Shown one piece after another: positions 1-6,695 of a stretch of 12,952 nucleotides of DNA. Below the pieces are notes generated by a model. That model saw only the letters and a program-made list of their open reading frames with translations. It was not told where the DNA came from and searched no databases. Position numbers and translations under genes: made by a program. Source of the DNA: CABRXV01 sp900754955 (GTDB taxonomy: Bacteria > Actinomycetota > Coriobacteriia > Coriobacteriales > Eggerthellaceae); contig CABRXV010000058.1 in NCBI GenBank assembly GCA_902475005.1, positions 1-12,952 on the forward strand, read 5' to 3'. Positions within the stretch are counted from its first letter, which is position 1. Each line of letters starts with the position of its first letter.

Positions 1-31
1 CCGGCGCTCTAACCAACTGAGCTAACACCCC
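1..31 (-). tRNA. tRNA gene, 5' part only (cut by window edge)
   Basis: Read on the minus strand from base 31, the sequence gives a 7-base acceptor arm strand GGGGTGT, then TA, a D stem GCTC/GAGC closing the loop AGTTGGTTA, a G at position 26 and CCGG, the start of the anticodon stem. This is the standard layout of the first 31 tRNA positions, including the GG and TTA of the D loop. The anticodon, T arm and 3' end lie outside the window, so the amino acid cannot be named. A strong promoter lies about 45 to 75 bases upstream. Confidence 0.88.
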
Positions 32-76
32 GTTTGGCTCTCTTCTGAAGTGGCTCCCTCAGAAGCAGCGACGAAT

Positions 77-105
77 ATATTACGGGAATCACCCTCGGTG
101 CGCAA
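77..105 (-). promoter_or_regulatory. Predicted housekeeping promoter of the tRNA gene
   Basis: On the minus strand a -35 hexamer TTGCGC (100-105) is followed by exactly 17 bases and a -10 hexamer TAATAT (77-82). Transcription would start near base 70, giving a leader of about 38 bases before the tRNA 5' end, to be removed by RNase P. The AT-rich -10 stands out from the GC-rich surroundings. The match and spacing fit a primary sigma factor promoter; this is prediction from sequence only. Confidence 0.65.
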
Positions 106-106
106 G

Positions 107-126
107 ACCTAATTTTAAAAATTTTT
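107..126 (-). promoter_or_regulatory. A/T-tract UP-like element upstream of the tRNA promoter
   Basis: Directly upstream of the -35 box, the minus strand carries a run of A followed by T and A/T (AAAAAATTTTTAAAATT). This is where the alpha-subunit C-terminal domains of RNA polymerase bind in strong stable-RNA promoters. It is the most AT-rich stretch in the window. An UP-element role is an inference from its position. It could also be part of a weak terminator for the upstream exporter operon. Confidence 0.45.
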
Positions 127-128
127 TC

Positions 129-196
129 GCGGAGTCCGCCTTGTGAGTTTTAGCTTTGATTGCAACAGTTCATGCTGTTGCAAAACCAGACTCCGC
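129..196. repeat. Nested inverted repeat between cydC and the tRNA gene
   Basis: The inner arms are a perfect 9-bp inverted repeat, TTGCAACAG (160-168) and CTGTTGCAA (175-183), around a 6-base centre. The outer arms GCGGAGTC (129-136) and GACTCCGC (189-196) are a perfect 8-bp inverted repeat enclosing it. Either strand could fold into a long stem with an apical hairpin. On the minus strand the outer stem is followed by AAAAAA then TTTTT, which is not a normal U-tract. It could be an operator for a dimeric regulator, an atypical transcript end for cydDC, or a structured RNA. Confidence 0.55.
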
Positions 197-409
197 ATCC
201 CACTCTAACCACAGGCCCGCTCCCACCTCATGCGGGGATACAGCATGCTGGCGCCCCCGACACGACCCCGCACCAAGGGAGCGTCTCCGCGCATGCGACC
301 CTCCGACAGGGCGCTTCCAACCCGACCTATCGCGCGATCCCCGCGCACGACAGCATCATACGGCACTCATCAAGCACGGCCTACGCACTCACTCGATTCG
401 CGCCCCGCC

Positions 410-2338
410 TCACAACGGCGTCGCACGGCCCTGCTCGAATGCGAGAAGGCGGCGGAAGCGCTCGCTCGTCGCCGTGAGCTCGTCGGGCGAACCGTCGAGC
501 TCCACCGTGCCGTCCTCGATGAACACGATGCGGTCAGCGCGTAGCGCGCCCTGGAGATGGTGCGTGATGAGGATCACCGTGCGATCGGCGAGCACGTCGA
601 AGACGGTGTCGAGCAGCGCCTGCTCGGTGCGCGGGTCGAGACCCGCAAACGGCTCGTCGAGCACCACGATGGGCGCGCGCGACAGCAAGATGCGCCCGAG
701 CGCCACGCGATGGCGCTCACCGCCCGAGAAGCGCTTGCCGGCCTCGTCCATCATCGTGTCGAGGCCCTGCGGCAGCGATCGCGCCATCGAGCCGAGCCCC
801 ACCGCGTCGAGCACGGCCCACAGCCGCTCATCGCTCGCCTGCGCATCACCGACGAGCAGGTTCGCGCGCAGCGATTGGTTGAACAGATAAGGGCTTTGCT
901 GCACGACGCCGATGAGCCGCGCAATGCGCTCGCCGAACGACGCAACGTCAACGCCGCCGATCGTCACGCGACCCGCCGAGGGCGTCTCGTCGCCGCGCAC
1001 GAGCGCCGCGATCGTCGACTTGCCGGCACCGCTGCGACCGAGCACGAAGAGCTTCTGACGCGGCGGAACGGAAAGCGAGAGACCGTGCAGCACCTCATCG
1101 GCGCTTCCCTCATAGGAAAACGCCACCCGATCGAGCACCACAGTCGCAGGCTCGCCAGCAGCCGCCGCATCGAGCACCGCACGCGCTGCATCGGAGAGCT
1201 CGTCGGCATGCGACGCGACCGCACCTTCAGGCTCGTCGTCAGCAGAGCCGTAGCCGTTGAGCCGTTCCACCGCACTGCCGTGCGAAACGAGGCCAAGCGC
1301 AGCATCGGGAAGCGGGTAGAACGCCTCAAAGAGCGGGAACAGGGCAAGCACGAACGCAGCCGCCCAGTTCGGTGCGAACGCGGGCGCGTTGTCGAGCGAC
1401 ACCTGCGCCACCACACCGGCCGCCGCCGAGACAAACGGCGCGCCGAGCGTATCGTGCGGCGCGAACGCAAGCCCCGCCCATACCACAAGCGCCACCGCGC
1501 AGAGAGCGAACAGCGCCTGCGCGACGAGCGCCCAGCATCGCTGCGTGCGCCGTATCGCCGCGTCGAGCTGCGCATCCTCGCGCAGCAGTGCGTCAAAGCG
1601 CGCAAGATAGTCGTCCCGACGCCCCGCGAACACCCAGTCGGCCAGACCGAGCACGTTGTCGGACAGATCGTCGTACAGCCGTGCCGTGATCTTCTGGCGG
1701 CGCAGCATCCGCGCGCCGTTCACGCTCACCGCCGCGAGAGGAACGACGAACGCCTCGATGCCGAGCAGCACCGCCACCGCCAGCGCGAGCGGCAGCGAGA
1801 ACACCCCGAGGGCCACCACGAGCACCACGTAGACGAGCCACGCCGCCGCAAGCGGAAACACCGTGCGCAGATAGAGATCCTGGATATGCCCAATGTCCTC
1901 GGACAGGAGCCCGAGCATCTCGCCGAGCCGCTTCTCAGCTCGCAGAAGCGGACTGCGCTCAACAACGCGGTAGAGCTTCACGCGCAAGGCGCTCGTCATG
2001 CGCAGCACCCAATCATGACTCTGCAGGCGCTCAAGATACTGTAGGATGGGCTTGCCGAGGCCGAAGATGCGCACAAAAAGCGACGGCACGTGAAGCGCGA
2101 GCACCGTCACTGGCAGCGTAGCAGCGAGCGAGATCATGAACCCCGATGTGAACATGAGCGCCGCGGCGAACACGAACGCCGCCAAACCGAGGCCGAGCGT
2201 CGCCGCAAGCGTCTTGCCGTAGCGCGCGAAGAAGGGCTTGACCCACGTGTCACGCGCCCACAGGCGCGCGTAGAAGCGCACGCTGCCCGCGTCTGCGCGC
2301 TCGGCCTCGCCCGCGCCGCGTCGATCTTCCGCCGTCAT
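410..2338 (-). CDS. cydC: ABC exporter half-transporter, CydC-like (thiol reductant exporter subunit)
   Basis: This 642-residue protein is a membrane-spanning domain (about residues 30-350) fused to an ATPase domain. Visible ATPase motifs are the Walker A GRSGAGKST with Lys440, the Q-loop VVQQSPYLF, the signature FSGGERHRVALGR, Walker B VVLDEP with Asp561 and Glu562, and the switch histidine in LITHHL. The family partners CydD to export cysteine and glutathione, which supports assembly of cytochrome bd oxidase. The ATG start overlaps the cydD stop by 4 bp (ATGA) and has GGGAGG 9 bases upstream, so the pair is translationally coupled and likely a heterodimer. No cydAB is in view, so the substrate is inferred from its partner's CydD features. 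A different heterodimeric exporter remains possible. Confidence 0.8.
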   Translation of the reverse strand: MTAEDRRGAGEAERADAGSVRFYARLWARDTWVKPFFARYGKTLAATLGLGLAAFVFAAALMFTSGFMISLAATLPVTVLALHVPSLFVRIFGLGKPILQYLERLQSHDWVLRMTSALRVKLYRVVERSPLLRAEKRLGEMLGLLSEDIGHIQDLYLRTVFPLAAAWLVYVVLVVALGVFSLPLALAVAVLLGIEAFVVPLAAVSVNGARMLRRQKITARLYDDLSDNVLGLADWVFAGRRDDYLARFDALLREDAQLDAAIRRTQRCWALVAQALFALCAVALVVWAGLAFAPHDTLGAPFVSAAAGVVAQVSLDNAPAFAPNWAAAFVLALFPLFEAFYPLPDAALGLVSHGSAVERLNGYGSADDEPEGAVASHADELSDAARAVLDAAAAGEPATVVLDRVAFSYEGSADEVLHGLSLSVPPRQKLFVLGRSGAGKSTIAALVRGDETPSAGRVTIGGVDVASFGERIARLIGVVQQSPYLFNQSLRANLLVGDAQASDERLWAVLDAVGLGSMARSLPQGLDTMMDEAGKRFSGGERHRVALGRILLSRAPIVVLDEPFAGLDPRTEQALLDTVFDVLADRTVILITHHLQGALRADRIVFIEDGTVELDGSPDELTATSERFRRLLAFEQGRATPL

Positions 2339-4050
2339 CGGACATCGCCTCCCATCGCGCGCACCGCATCCTCACCGTCGGGCTTTCCCGCCCATACAAG
2401 ACGCCCGCCATCGAGCACGAGCACGTAGTCCATGTCAAGCAGCCAGTGAAGGCGATGCGTGGCGAAGAACACGAGCTTGCCCTCCATGGCGGGAAGCATC
2501 CGCTCCTTGAGATCGTACTCGGTCTCGATGTCGAGGTGCGCCGTCGGCTCGTCGAAGAGCAGCACGTCGCGATGCGGGTCGAGCAGCGCCCGCGCCAGTG
2601 CGATGCGCTGGGCCTCGCCGCCCGAGAAGGAGCGCGCACCCGCACCCATCTCGGTGTCGAGGTCTGCGGGAAGCGCCTCCACCACCGCTTCGAGCCCCGC
2701 GGCCCGCACAGCCTCGGCGACGCGCTCATCAGGCGCATCGGGCGCGTAGAACGCGATGTTCTCACGCAGCGTGCCGTGGAAGAGATACGGGTCTTGCGGC
2801 ATGAACGCCACACGCGAGCGCCATGCCTCGACGCCGAGCGAAGACGTCTTTGCGCCATCGACCGCAATCACGCCCGATGCGGGATCCTCAAAGCCGCCGA
2901 TAAGCGCGAGCAGCGTCGACTTCCCTGCCCCGCTTGCACCCACCACGCCGATGCGCGCCGGCCCCGTCACCGTAAACGTCACCCCACCGAGCAGGTGCGC
3001 GCCGTCACGCTCGAACGACACGTCGTGGAATGCAAGCGTGCAGGAACCGTCACCCGATCCGGCAGGCAGCGCGCAGGTGCGCCGCGCGCGGTCGTCGCGC
3101 AGCTCGTCGGCACGGGAAACGATGCGCTCGATCTCGGCGAGCGAGGTGCGCCCGTCAAGCGTAGCGTGATAGTCGGAGGCGAACTCGCGGATGGGGCGGA
3201 AATACTCGGGAACGAGGATGAGCACCGCGAGCGCGGGAAAGAACGGCAGCGCGCCCTCAACGAGTCGGAAGCCAAGCATGATCGCCACCGCCGCAAGCGC
3301 GAGCGTCGCGAACATGTCGAGCACCGCACTCGAAAGCGTGGCGATGCGCAGCGTCTTCATCGTCATGTCGCGGAACCGCTCGGACGCCTCGAAGATCTGC
3401 GTCGCATGCGCCCGCGCGCGCCCGAACGCCCGCAGCACGTCGATGCCGCGCAGCGAATCGATGAAGTGGTTCGACATGCGCACGAACTCGCCGTGGCGCC
3501 GCGCCGCGTCGTCTTTCGCGGTGTAGCCGATCATGACCATGTACAGGATGATGAAGGGGAAGCACACGAGCGCGATGAGGCCCGAAACCCAGTCGAGCGG
3601 GAAGATCGAGACGAGCAGCACGAGCGGCACCACCACGACAGCCACCACCTTGGGGTACATGATGCCGAGGTAGGTCTCCACATTGCGCACGCCTTCGATC
3701 GCCGCCGTCACCGTGGCGGCCGAGCCGTGCCGGCTCACAACCGCAGGGCCAGCGTCGTAGAGCGCCTCGAGCAGACGCGTACGCAGCTCATCGGCGCGCT
3801 CGCGCGCAAACCGCTCCATGAAGCGCTCCTGCGCGGCGCCGATCGCCTGGCGCAGCAGAAAGCAGAGGGCGAACAGCGCAATCCAGCCCGCCAGCGCACC
3901 GAGAGAGGAGCCCTCCCAAAACCCGACGAGCGCGCGGGCGAGCCCCCACGCCTGCCCCACGATGCAGAAAGCGCGCAGCAGCGTGAGCGCGCACACCACC
4001 GCAAGCGCGCGGCGTGATCCGGGAAGTGCCAACAACGCGCGATCGAACAC
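2335..4050 (-). CDS. cydD: ABC exporter half-transporter, CydD-like (thiol reductant exporter subunit)
   Basis: This 571-residue protein has an N-terminal six-helix exporter domain (about 1-310) and a C-terminal ATPase. The segment VPEYFRPIREFASDYHA just before the ATPase resembles the conserved P-E-[YF]-[FL]-x-P-[LI]-R-E block of CydD. ATPase motifs are Walker A GASGAGKST with Lys377, the Q-loop FMPQDPYLF, the signature SGGEAQRIALARAL, Walker B VLLFDEP with Asp500 and Glu501, and the H-loop FATHRL. The start is GTG, with GAGGGGG five bases upstream. It lies 39 bp after the DUF2344 gene, and an extended -10 box lies in that boundary, so it may be transcribed separately. It overlaps cydC by 4 bp. 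With CydC it would move thiol reductants across the membrane to support cytochrome bd maturation. Confidence 0.82.
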   Translation of the reverse strand: MFDRALLALPGSRRALAVVCALTLLRAFCIVGQAWGLARALVGFWEGSSLGALAGWIALFALCFLLRQAIGAAQERFMERFARERADELRTRLLEALYDAGPAVVSRHGSAATVTAAIEGVRNVETYLGIMYPKVVAVVVVPLVLLVSIFPLDWVSGLIALVCFPFIILYMVMIGYTAKDDAARRHGEFVRMSNHFIDSLRGIDVLRAFGRARAHATQIFEASERFRDMTMKTLRIATLSSAVLDMFATLALAAVAIMLGFRLVEGALPFFPALAVLILVPEYFRPIREFASDYHATLDGRTSLAEIERIVSRADELRDDRARRTCALPAGSGDGSCTLAFHDVSFERDGAHLLGGVTFTVTGPARIGVVGASGAGKSTLLALIGGFEDPASGVIAVDGAKTSSLGVEAWRSRVAFMPQDPYLFHGTLRENIAFYAPDAPDERVAEAVRAAGLEAVVEALPADLDTEMGAGARSFSGGEAQRIALARALLDPHRDVLLFDEPTAHLDIETEYDLKERMLPAMEGKLVFFATHRLHWLLDMDYVLVLDGGRLVWAGKPDGEDAVRAMGGDVR

Positions 4051-4088
4051 AGACGCCCCCTCGGATCCTCGCCTAAAATGATACTTGG

Positions 4089-4097
4089 ATTATAACA
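4089..4097 (-). promoter_or_regulatory. Extended -10 promoter element upstream of cydD
   Basis: On the minus strand TGTTATAAT is a perfect extended -10 (TG, one base, TATAAT). It overlaps the last codons and TAA stop of the DUF2344 gene. No good TTGACA-like -35 lies 16-18 bases upstream, which is tolerated by extended -10 promoters. Transcription would start near base 4082, leaving a leader of about 32 bases with the cydD ribosome binding site. An AT-rich hexamer of this quality is unlikely by chance in such GC-rich DNA. Confidence 0.5.
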
Positions 4098-4746
4098 TTT
4101 CTCCGTCATGCGTGCGCTGGGCCGTGCGCGTGATCTCGATCACCCGCGCATCCGCGGGCAACGCGCCCGCCGCCACCGCCTGCTCGACGCAGGCGCGCAT
4201 GAACACATCGGGGCGCAGCGATCCCGTCGGCTTCGCCTCGAGCGCAAACGTCACGCGATCGCCCTCCACCGCAAGGTCGCCCACGAGGTAGTCGGCCACC
4301 ACGAGGCGCTTCTCCTTGCGCTTGCGCACAACCGTCACCTCAGCGGGCACCGCAAGGCGATCAACGGCGCAGGAAAGTCGCGCCTCGTACGTGCTCACGG
4401 GAAAGGCCACCGACGCTGCGGGGCTCGCGTGCTCCACGTACGCGCATGAGAGCGGCGCAAGGTCGGCGGCGCTCGCCTGAGCAAGCGCCGCGAGCGCCTT
4501 CTCGGGCGGCACGTAGCGCGTGAGGAAGAGGTCGAAGAACTCCGAGGTACCGCCGACGCCCACCGGCAGCGCGGCACCGAAGGCGATGCGCATGTGCGGC
4601 GAGAAACCCTGGCTCACCGCGAAGGGCAGATCGGCCCGGCGCACAGCGCGCTCAAGCGCGCGGGCCACCTCAAGATGCGAGAGCAGCGCGAGACGACCCG
4701 CCTTGCGAAACACCACGCGAAGCCTGAACAGACGCGGATCAGCCAC
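4090..4746 (-). CDS. DUF2344 / TIGR03936 radical SAM-linked protein
   Basis: This 218-residue soluble protein is of unknown function. It has the family hallmarks: a basic start followed by FRKAGRLALLSHLE (13-26), and the block SQGFSPHMRIAFGAALPVG (45-63), matching the usual S-x-GF-x-PH-x-[KR]-[IL]-x-F pattern. The open frame extends further upstream, but that part is arginine-rich antisense-like sequence over the radical SAM gene. The start chosen is GTG at 4746, with GAGG six bases upstream and an 8-bp overlap with the radical SAM stop. In other bacteria the two proteins are adjacent or fused, implying joint action, probably on an RNA or ribosome-related substrate; that substrate is unproven. 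The gene ends in TAA inside the predicted cydD promoter. Confidence 0.82.
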   Translation of the reverse strand: MADPRLFRLRVVFRKAGRLALLSHLEVARALERAVRRADLPFAVSQGFSPHMRIAFGAALPVGVGGTSEFFDLFLTRYVPPEKALAALAQASAADLAPLSCAYVEHASPAASVAFPVSTYEARLSCAVDRLAVPAEVTVVRKRKEKRLVVADYLVGDLAVEGDRVTFALEAKPTGSLRPDVFMRACVEQAVAAGALPADARVIEITRTAQRTHDGEML

Positions 4747-6691
4747 GATGCACCTCTTCCCTCTCGCCGTCCTCGCACGCCGCGGTACGCTCTCCCGAAT
4801 CCTGCGCGTTCGAACCGCCTGCATGGCGTACGGCAGCCAGCGCGTTGTCGACGCCGACGACCTGGCACACGCCGCAGCCCGTGCACAACGCGAACGTGCA
4901 GTCGGCCGTGGTGACGCCCTCCTGCGCGCGCTTGCGCTCGAGCGCGAGGAAACGCGTCGAGACGCCCGCCGAGATATGCGACCACGGCATGACGTAGCCC
5001 GTGTCGTACGAGCGCTGGGCGATGTCCTCGACCGACAGCCCCGCTTCTTCGGCCGCCGCGCGCCACGCCTCCTCGCGGAAGAGCTCGCTCCACGCGTCGA
5101 ACCGCGCACCGCGGCGCCAGGCGCCCTCGACGAGCGCGGCCACCTCGCGGCCGCCGCGGCTCATGACCGCCTCCACGAAGCTCGTCTCGGGATCGTGGTA
5201 GCGCACGTCAACCGCCTTGTACTTCACCGAGCGCTTGAGCAGGCCCACGCGCCGCATCGTCTCCTCGGGCGAAAGCTGCCCGTCCCACTGAAACGGCGTC
5301 TGCGCCTTGGGTACGAACACCGCCACCGACACGCTCATGCGCACCGATCCGCGCTGATCGGGCGGCACCGCCGCCTTCGCGCGGTCGTAGGCGCGCTGCG
5401 CGAGGCTCGCGATGCCCTTGATGTCGTCGTCGGTCTCGGTGGGCAGGCCGATCATGAAGTACAGCTTGCAGCGGCGCCATCCCGCCGTGAACGCCGCGTC
5501 GATCGCGCCGAACAGGTCGTCCTCGGTCACGTTCTTGTTAATCACGTCGCGCAGACGCTGCGTGCCCGCCTCGGGCGCGAACGTGAGACCGCCCTTCTTC
5601 TGGCCGGCCACAAGGCCCGCCATCTCCACGCCGAAGGAGTCGAGGCGCTGCGAGGGAACCGAGATACGCACGCCCTTACCGTCGAAGGCGCGGTTGAGGT
5701 GTGTGAGGATCTCGGCGATCTGCGAGTGGTCGGTGGACGACAGCGAAGTGAGGCTCACCTCGTCGTAGCCCGTCTCGGCAAGGCCGCGCTCGACCGCGGC
5801 CACGATGTTGTCGGCGCTCCGCTCGCGCACGGGGCGGTACATCATCCCCGCCTGGCAGAAGCGGCAGCCGCGCGCGCAACCGCGCAGCACCTCCACGTTG
5901 AGGCGGTCGTGCACCACCTCGGCGTACGGCACAATGCTCGGCTCGTAGGCGTCACTTGCGGCAAAGCCCTCGAACACGCGCTTCTCGATCACCGCGGGAA
6001 CGCCCGTATCAAGCGGCTCGACCCAGCTGCCCGCCGCCTGCGCCTCCTCCTCGGTGCGCCAGCGATAGAGACCCGGCACATAGGTGCCGGGGATCGCCGC
6101 GAGCGCACGGAGGATCTCGGCGCGCGAGGCACCGCGGGCGCGCAGCGTGCGCAGCGCGCCAAGCACCTCGGGAACCGCTTCCTCGCCTTCGCCGATGAGC
6201 AGCGCGTCGAAGAACGGCGCGTACGGCTCGGGGTTGAACACGCAGGGGCCGCCGCCGAGCACGAACGGGTCGTCCTCAGCGCGATCGGCCGCGTGGAGCG
6301 GCAGGCCCGCGAGGTCGATCACCTCGAGCACATTGGTGGCCGCAAGCTCGTGCGGCAGCGTAATGCCGATCGCGTCGAATTCGCGCACCGGAGCGCAGCT
6401 TTCGATGGAGAACAGCGGCAGGCCCTCCGCGCGCATCGCGTCGATGAGGTCGACCGCCGGCAGAAACGCGCGCTCGGCCGCCAGGTGCTCGGTCGCGTTC
6501 ACGGCGTTCACGAGGATGCGGATCGCCTGGTTCGCCTGACCGAGCTCATAGGTGTCGGGATACACCATGCAGAAGGAGAAGTCGGCGTCCTCCTTGCGCA
6601 CGCTGCCCCATTCATGGTTAAGGTAGCGCGTCGGACGCTCGACTGACGCGAGCAGCGGCGCAAGACGCGGCCACAGATCGGTTTTCAACAT
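4739..6691 (-). CDS. B12-binding-like radical SAM protein, TIGR03960 family
   Basis: This 650-residue protein has an N-terminal B12-binding-like Rossmann region (about 40-190, with YPDTYELG, TLPHELAATNVL and GGGPCVFNPEP). A radical SAM core begins at the cluster motif CARGCRFC (Cys272, Cys276, Cys279). A C-terminal extension holds a second cysteine set C-x4-C-x2-C-x2-C (Cys598, 603, 606, 609) that could bind another iron-sulfur cluster or zinc. Radical SAM enzymes cleave S-adenosylmethionine to make a 5'-deoxyadenosyl radical; the substrate of this family is unknown. Its partner, DUF2344, overlaps by 8 bp and is fused to it in some species. The ATG start has AAGGAG seven bases upstream and lies 4 bp after the DUF697 stop. 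Confidence 0.88.
   Translation of the reverse strand: MLKTDLWPRLAPLLASVERPTRYLNHEWGSVRKEDADFSFCMVYPDTYELGQANQAIRILVNAVNATEHLAAERAFLPAVDLIDAMRAEGLPLFSIESCAPVREFDAIGITLPHELAATNVLEVIDLAGLPLHAADRAEDDPFVLGGGPCVFNPEPYAPFFDALLIGEGEEAVPEVLGALRTLRARGASRAEILRALAAIPGTYVPGLYRWRTEEEAQAAGSWVEPLDTGVPAVIEKRVFEGFAASDAYEPSIVPYAEVVHDRLNVEVLRGCARGCRFCQAGMMYRPVRERSADNIVAAVERGLAETGYDEVSLTSLSSTDHSQIAEILTHLNRAFDGKGVRISVPSQRLDSFGVEMAGLVAGQKKGGLTFAPEAGTQRLRDVINKNVTEDDLFGAIDAAFTAGWRRCKLYFMIGLPTETDDDIKGIASLAQRAYDRAKAAVPPDQRGSVRMSVSVAVFVPKAQTPFQWDGQLSPEETMRRVGLLKRSVKYKAVDVRYHDPETSFVEAVMSRGGREVAALVEGAWRRGARFDAWSELFREEAWRAAAEEAGLSVEDIAQRSYDTGYVMPWSHISAGVSTRFLALERKRAQEGVTTADCTFALCTGCGVCQVVGVDNALAAVRHAGGSNAQDSGERTAACEDGEREEVHRG
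4753..4756 (-). promoter_or_regulatory. Ribosome binding site deciding the DUF2344 start
   Basis: The minus strand reads GGAAGAGG, then six bases, then GTG. It lies inside the final codons of the radical SAM gene. It selects GTG at 4746 over the far upstream start and implies translational coupling through the 8-bp overlap. Confidence 0.6.
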
Positions 6692-6695
6692 TCAA

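Larger units (their letters stand above)
32..409. other. Intergenic region between the tRNA gene and cydC
   Basis: This 378-base stretch has no coding region I can support. Plus-strand open frames that start here run on into the antisense of cydC and have no ribosome binding site or recognisable protein content. Apart from the tRNA promoter, its A/T tract and the nested inverted repeat, bases 200-409 show only GC-rich sequence, including a short perfect palindrome CAGCATGCTG at 241-250. I see no classic GC-stem plus U-tract terminator after the cydC stop. Confidence 0.6.

Noticed and set aside
1..140. A phage or island attachment site at the tRNA gene.
   Set aside because: Integration normally uses the 3' part of a tRNA, which is outside the window. 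No integrase or direct repeat is visible on this side.
106..200. A rho-independent terminator for cydC formed by the inverted repeat.
   Set aside because: Neither strand has a stem followed directly by a U-tract. On the minus strand an A6 run intervenes. It is kept only as a structured repeat of unknown role.
241..250. The perfect 10-bp palindrome CAGCATGCTG.
   Set aside because: It is short, has no spacer or partner site, and does not lie near a start. Such palindromes are expected by chance in this much sequence.
410..4017. Plus-strand frames opposite cydC and cydD (for example 557-2044 and 2446-4017).
   Set aside because: They are highly charged, Arg/Glu/His-rich shadows of the ABC transporter genes, without recognisable motifs.
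4747..5109. A 121-codon upstream extension of the DUF2344 gene.
   Set aside because: The extension is Arg/Ser-rich out-of-frame translation of the radical SAM gene. The GTG at 4746 has a ribosome binding site and matches the family's N-terminus.
4520..6646. A long plus-strand open frame (708 codons) opposite the radical SAM gene.
   Set aside because: Its translation is rich in Arg, His and Ala with no domain pattern. It is explained by the GC-rich third codon positions of the real gene on the other strand.
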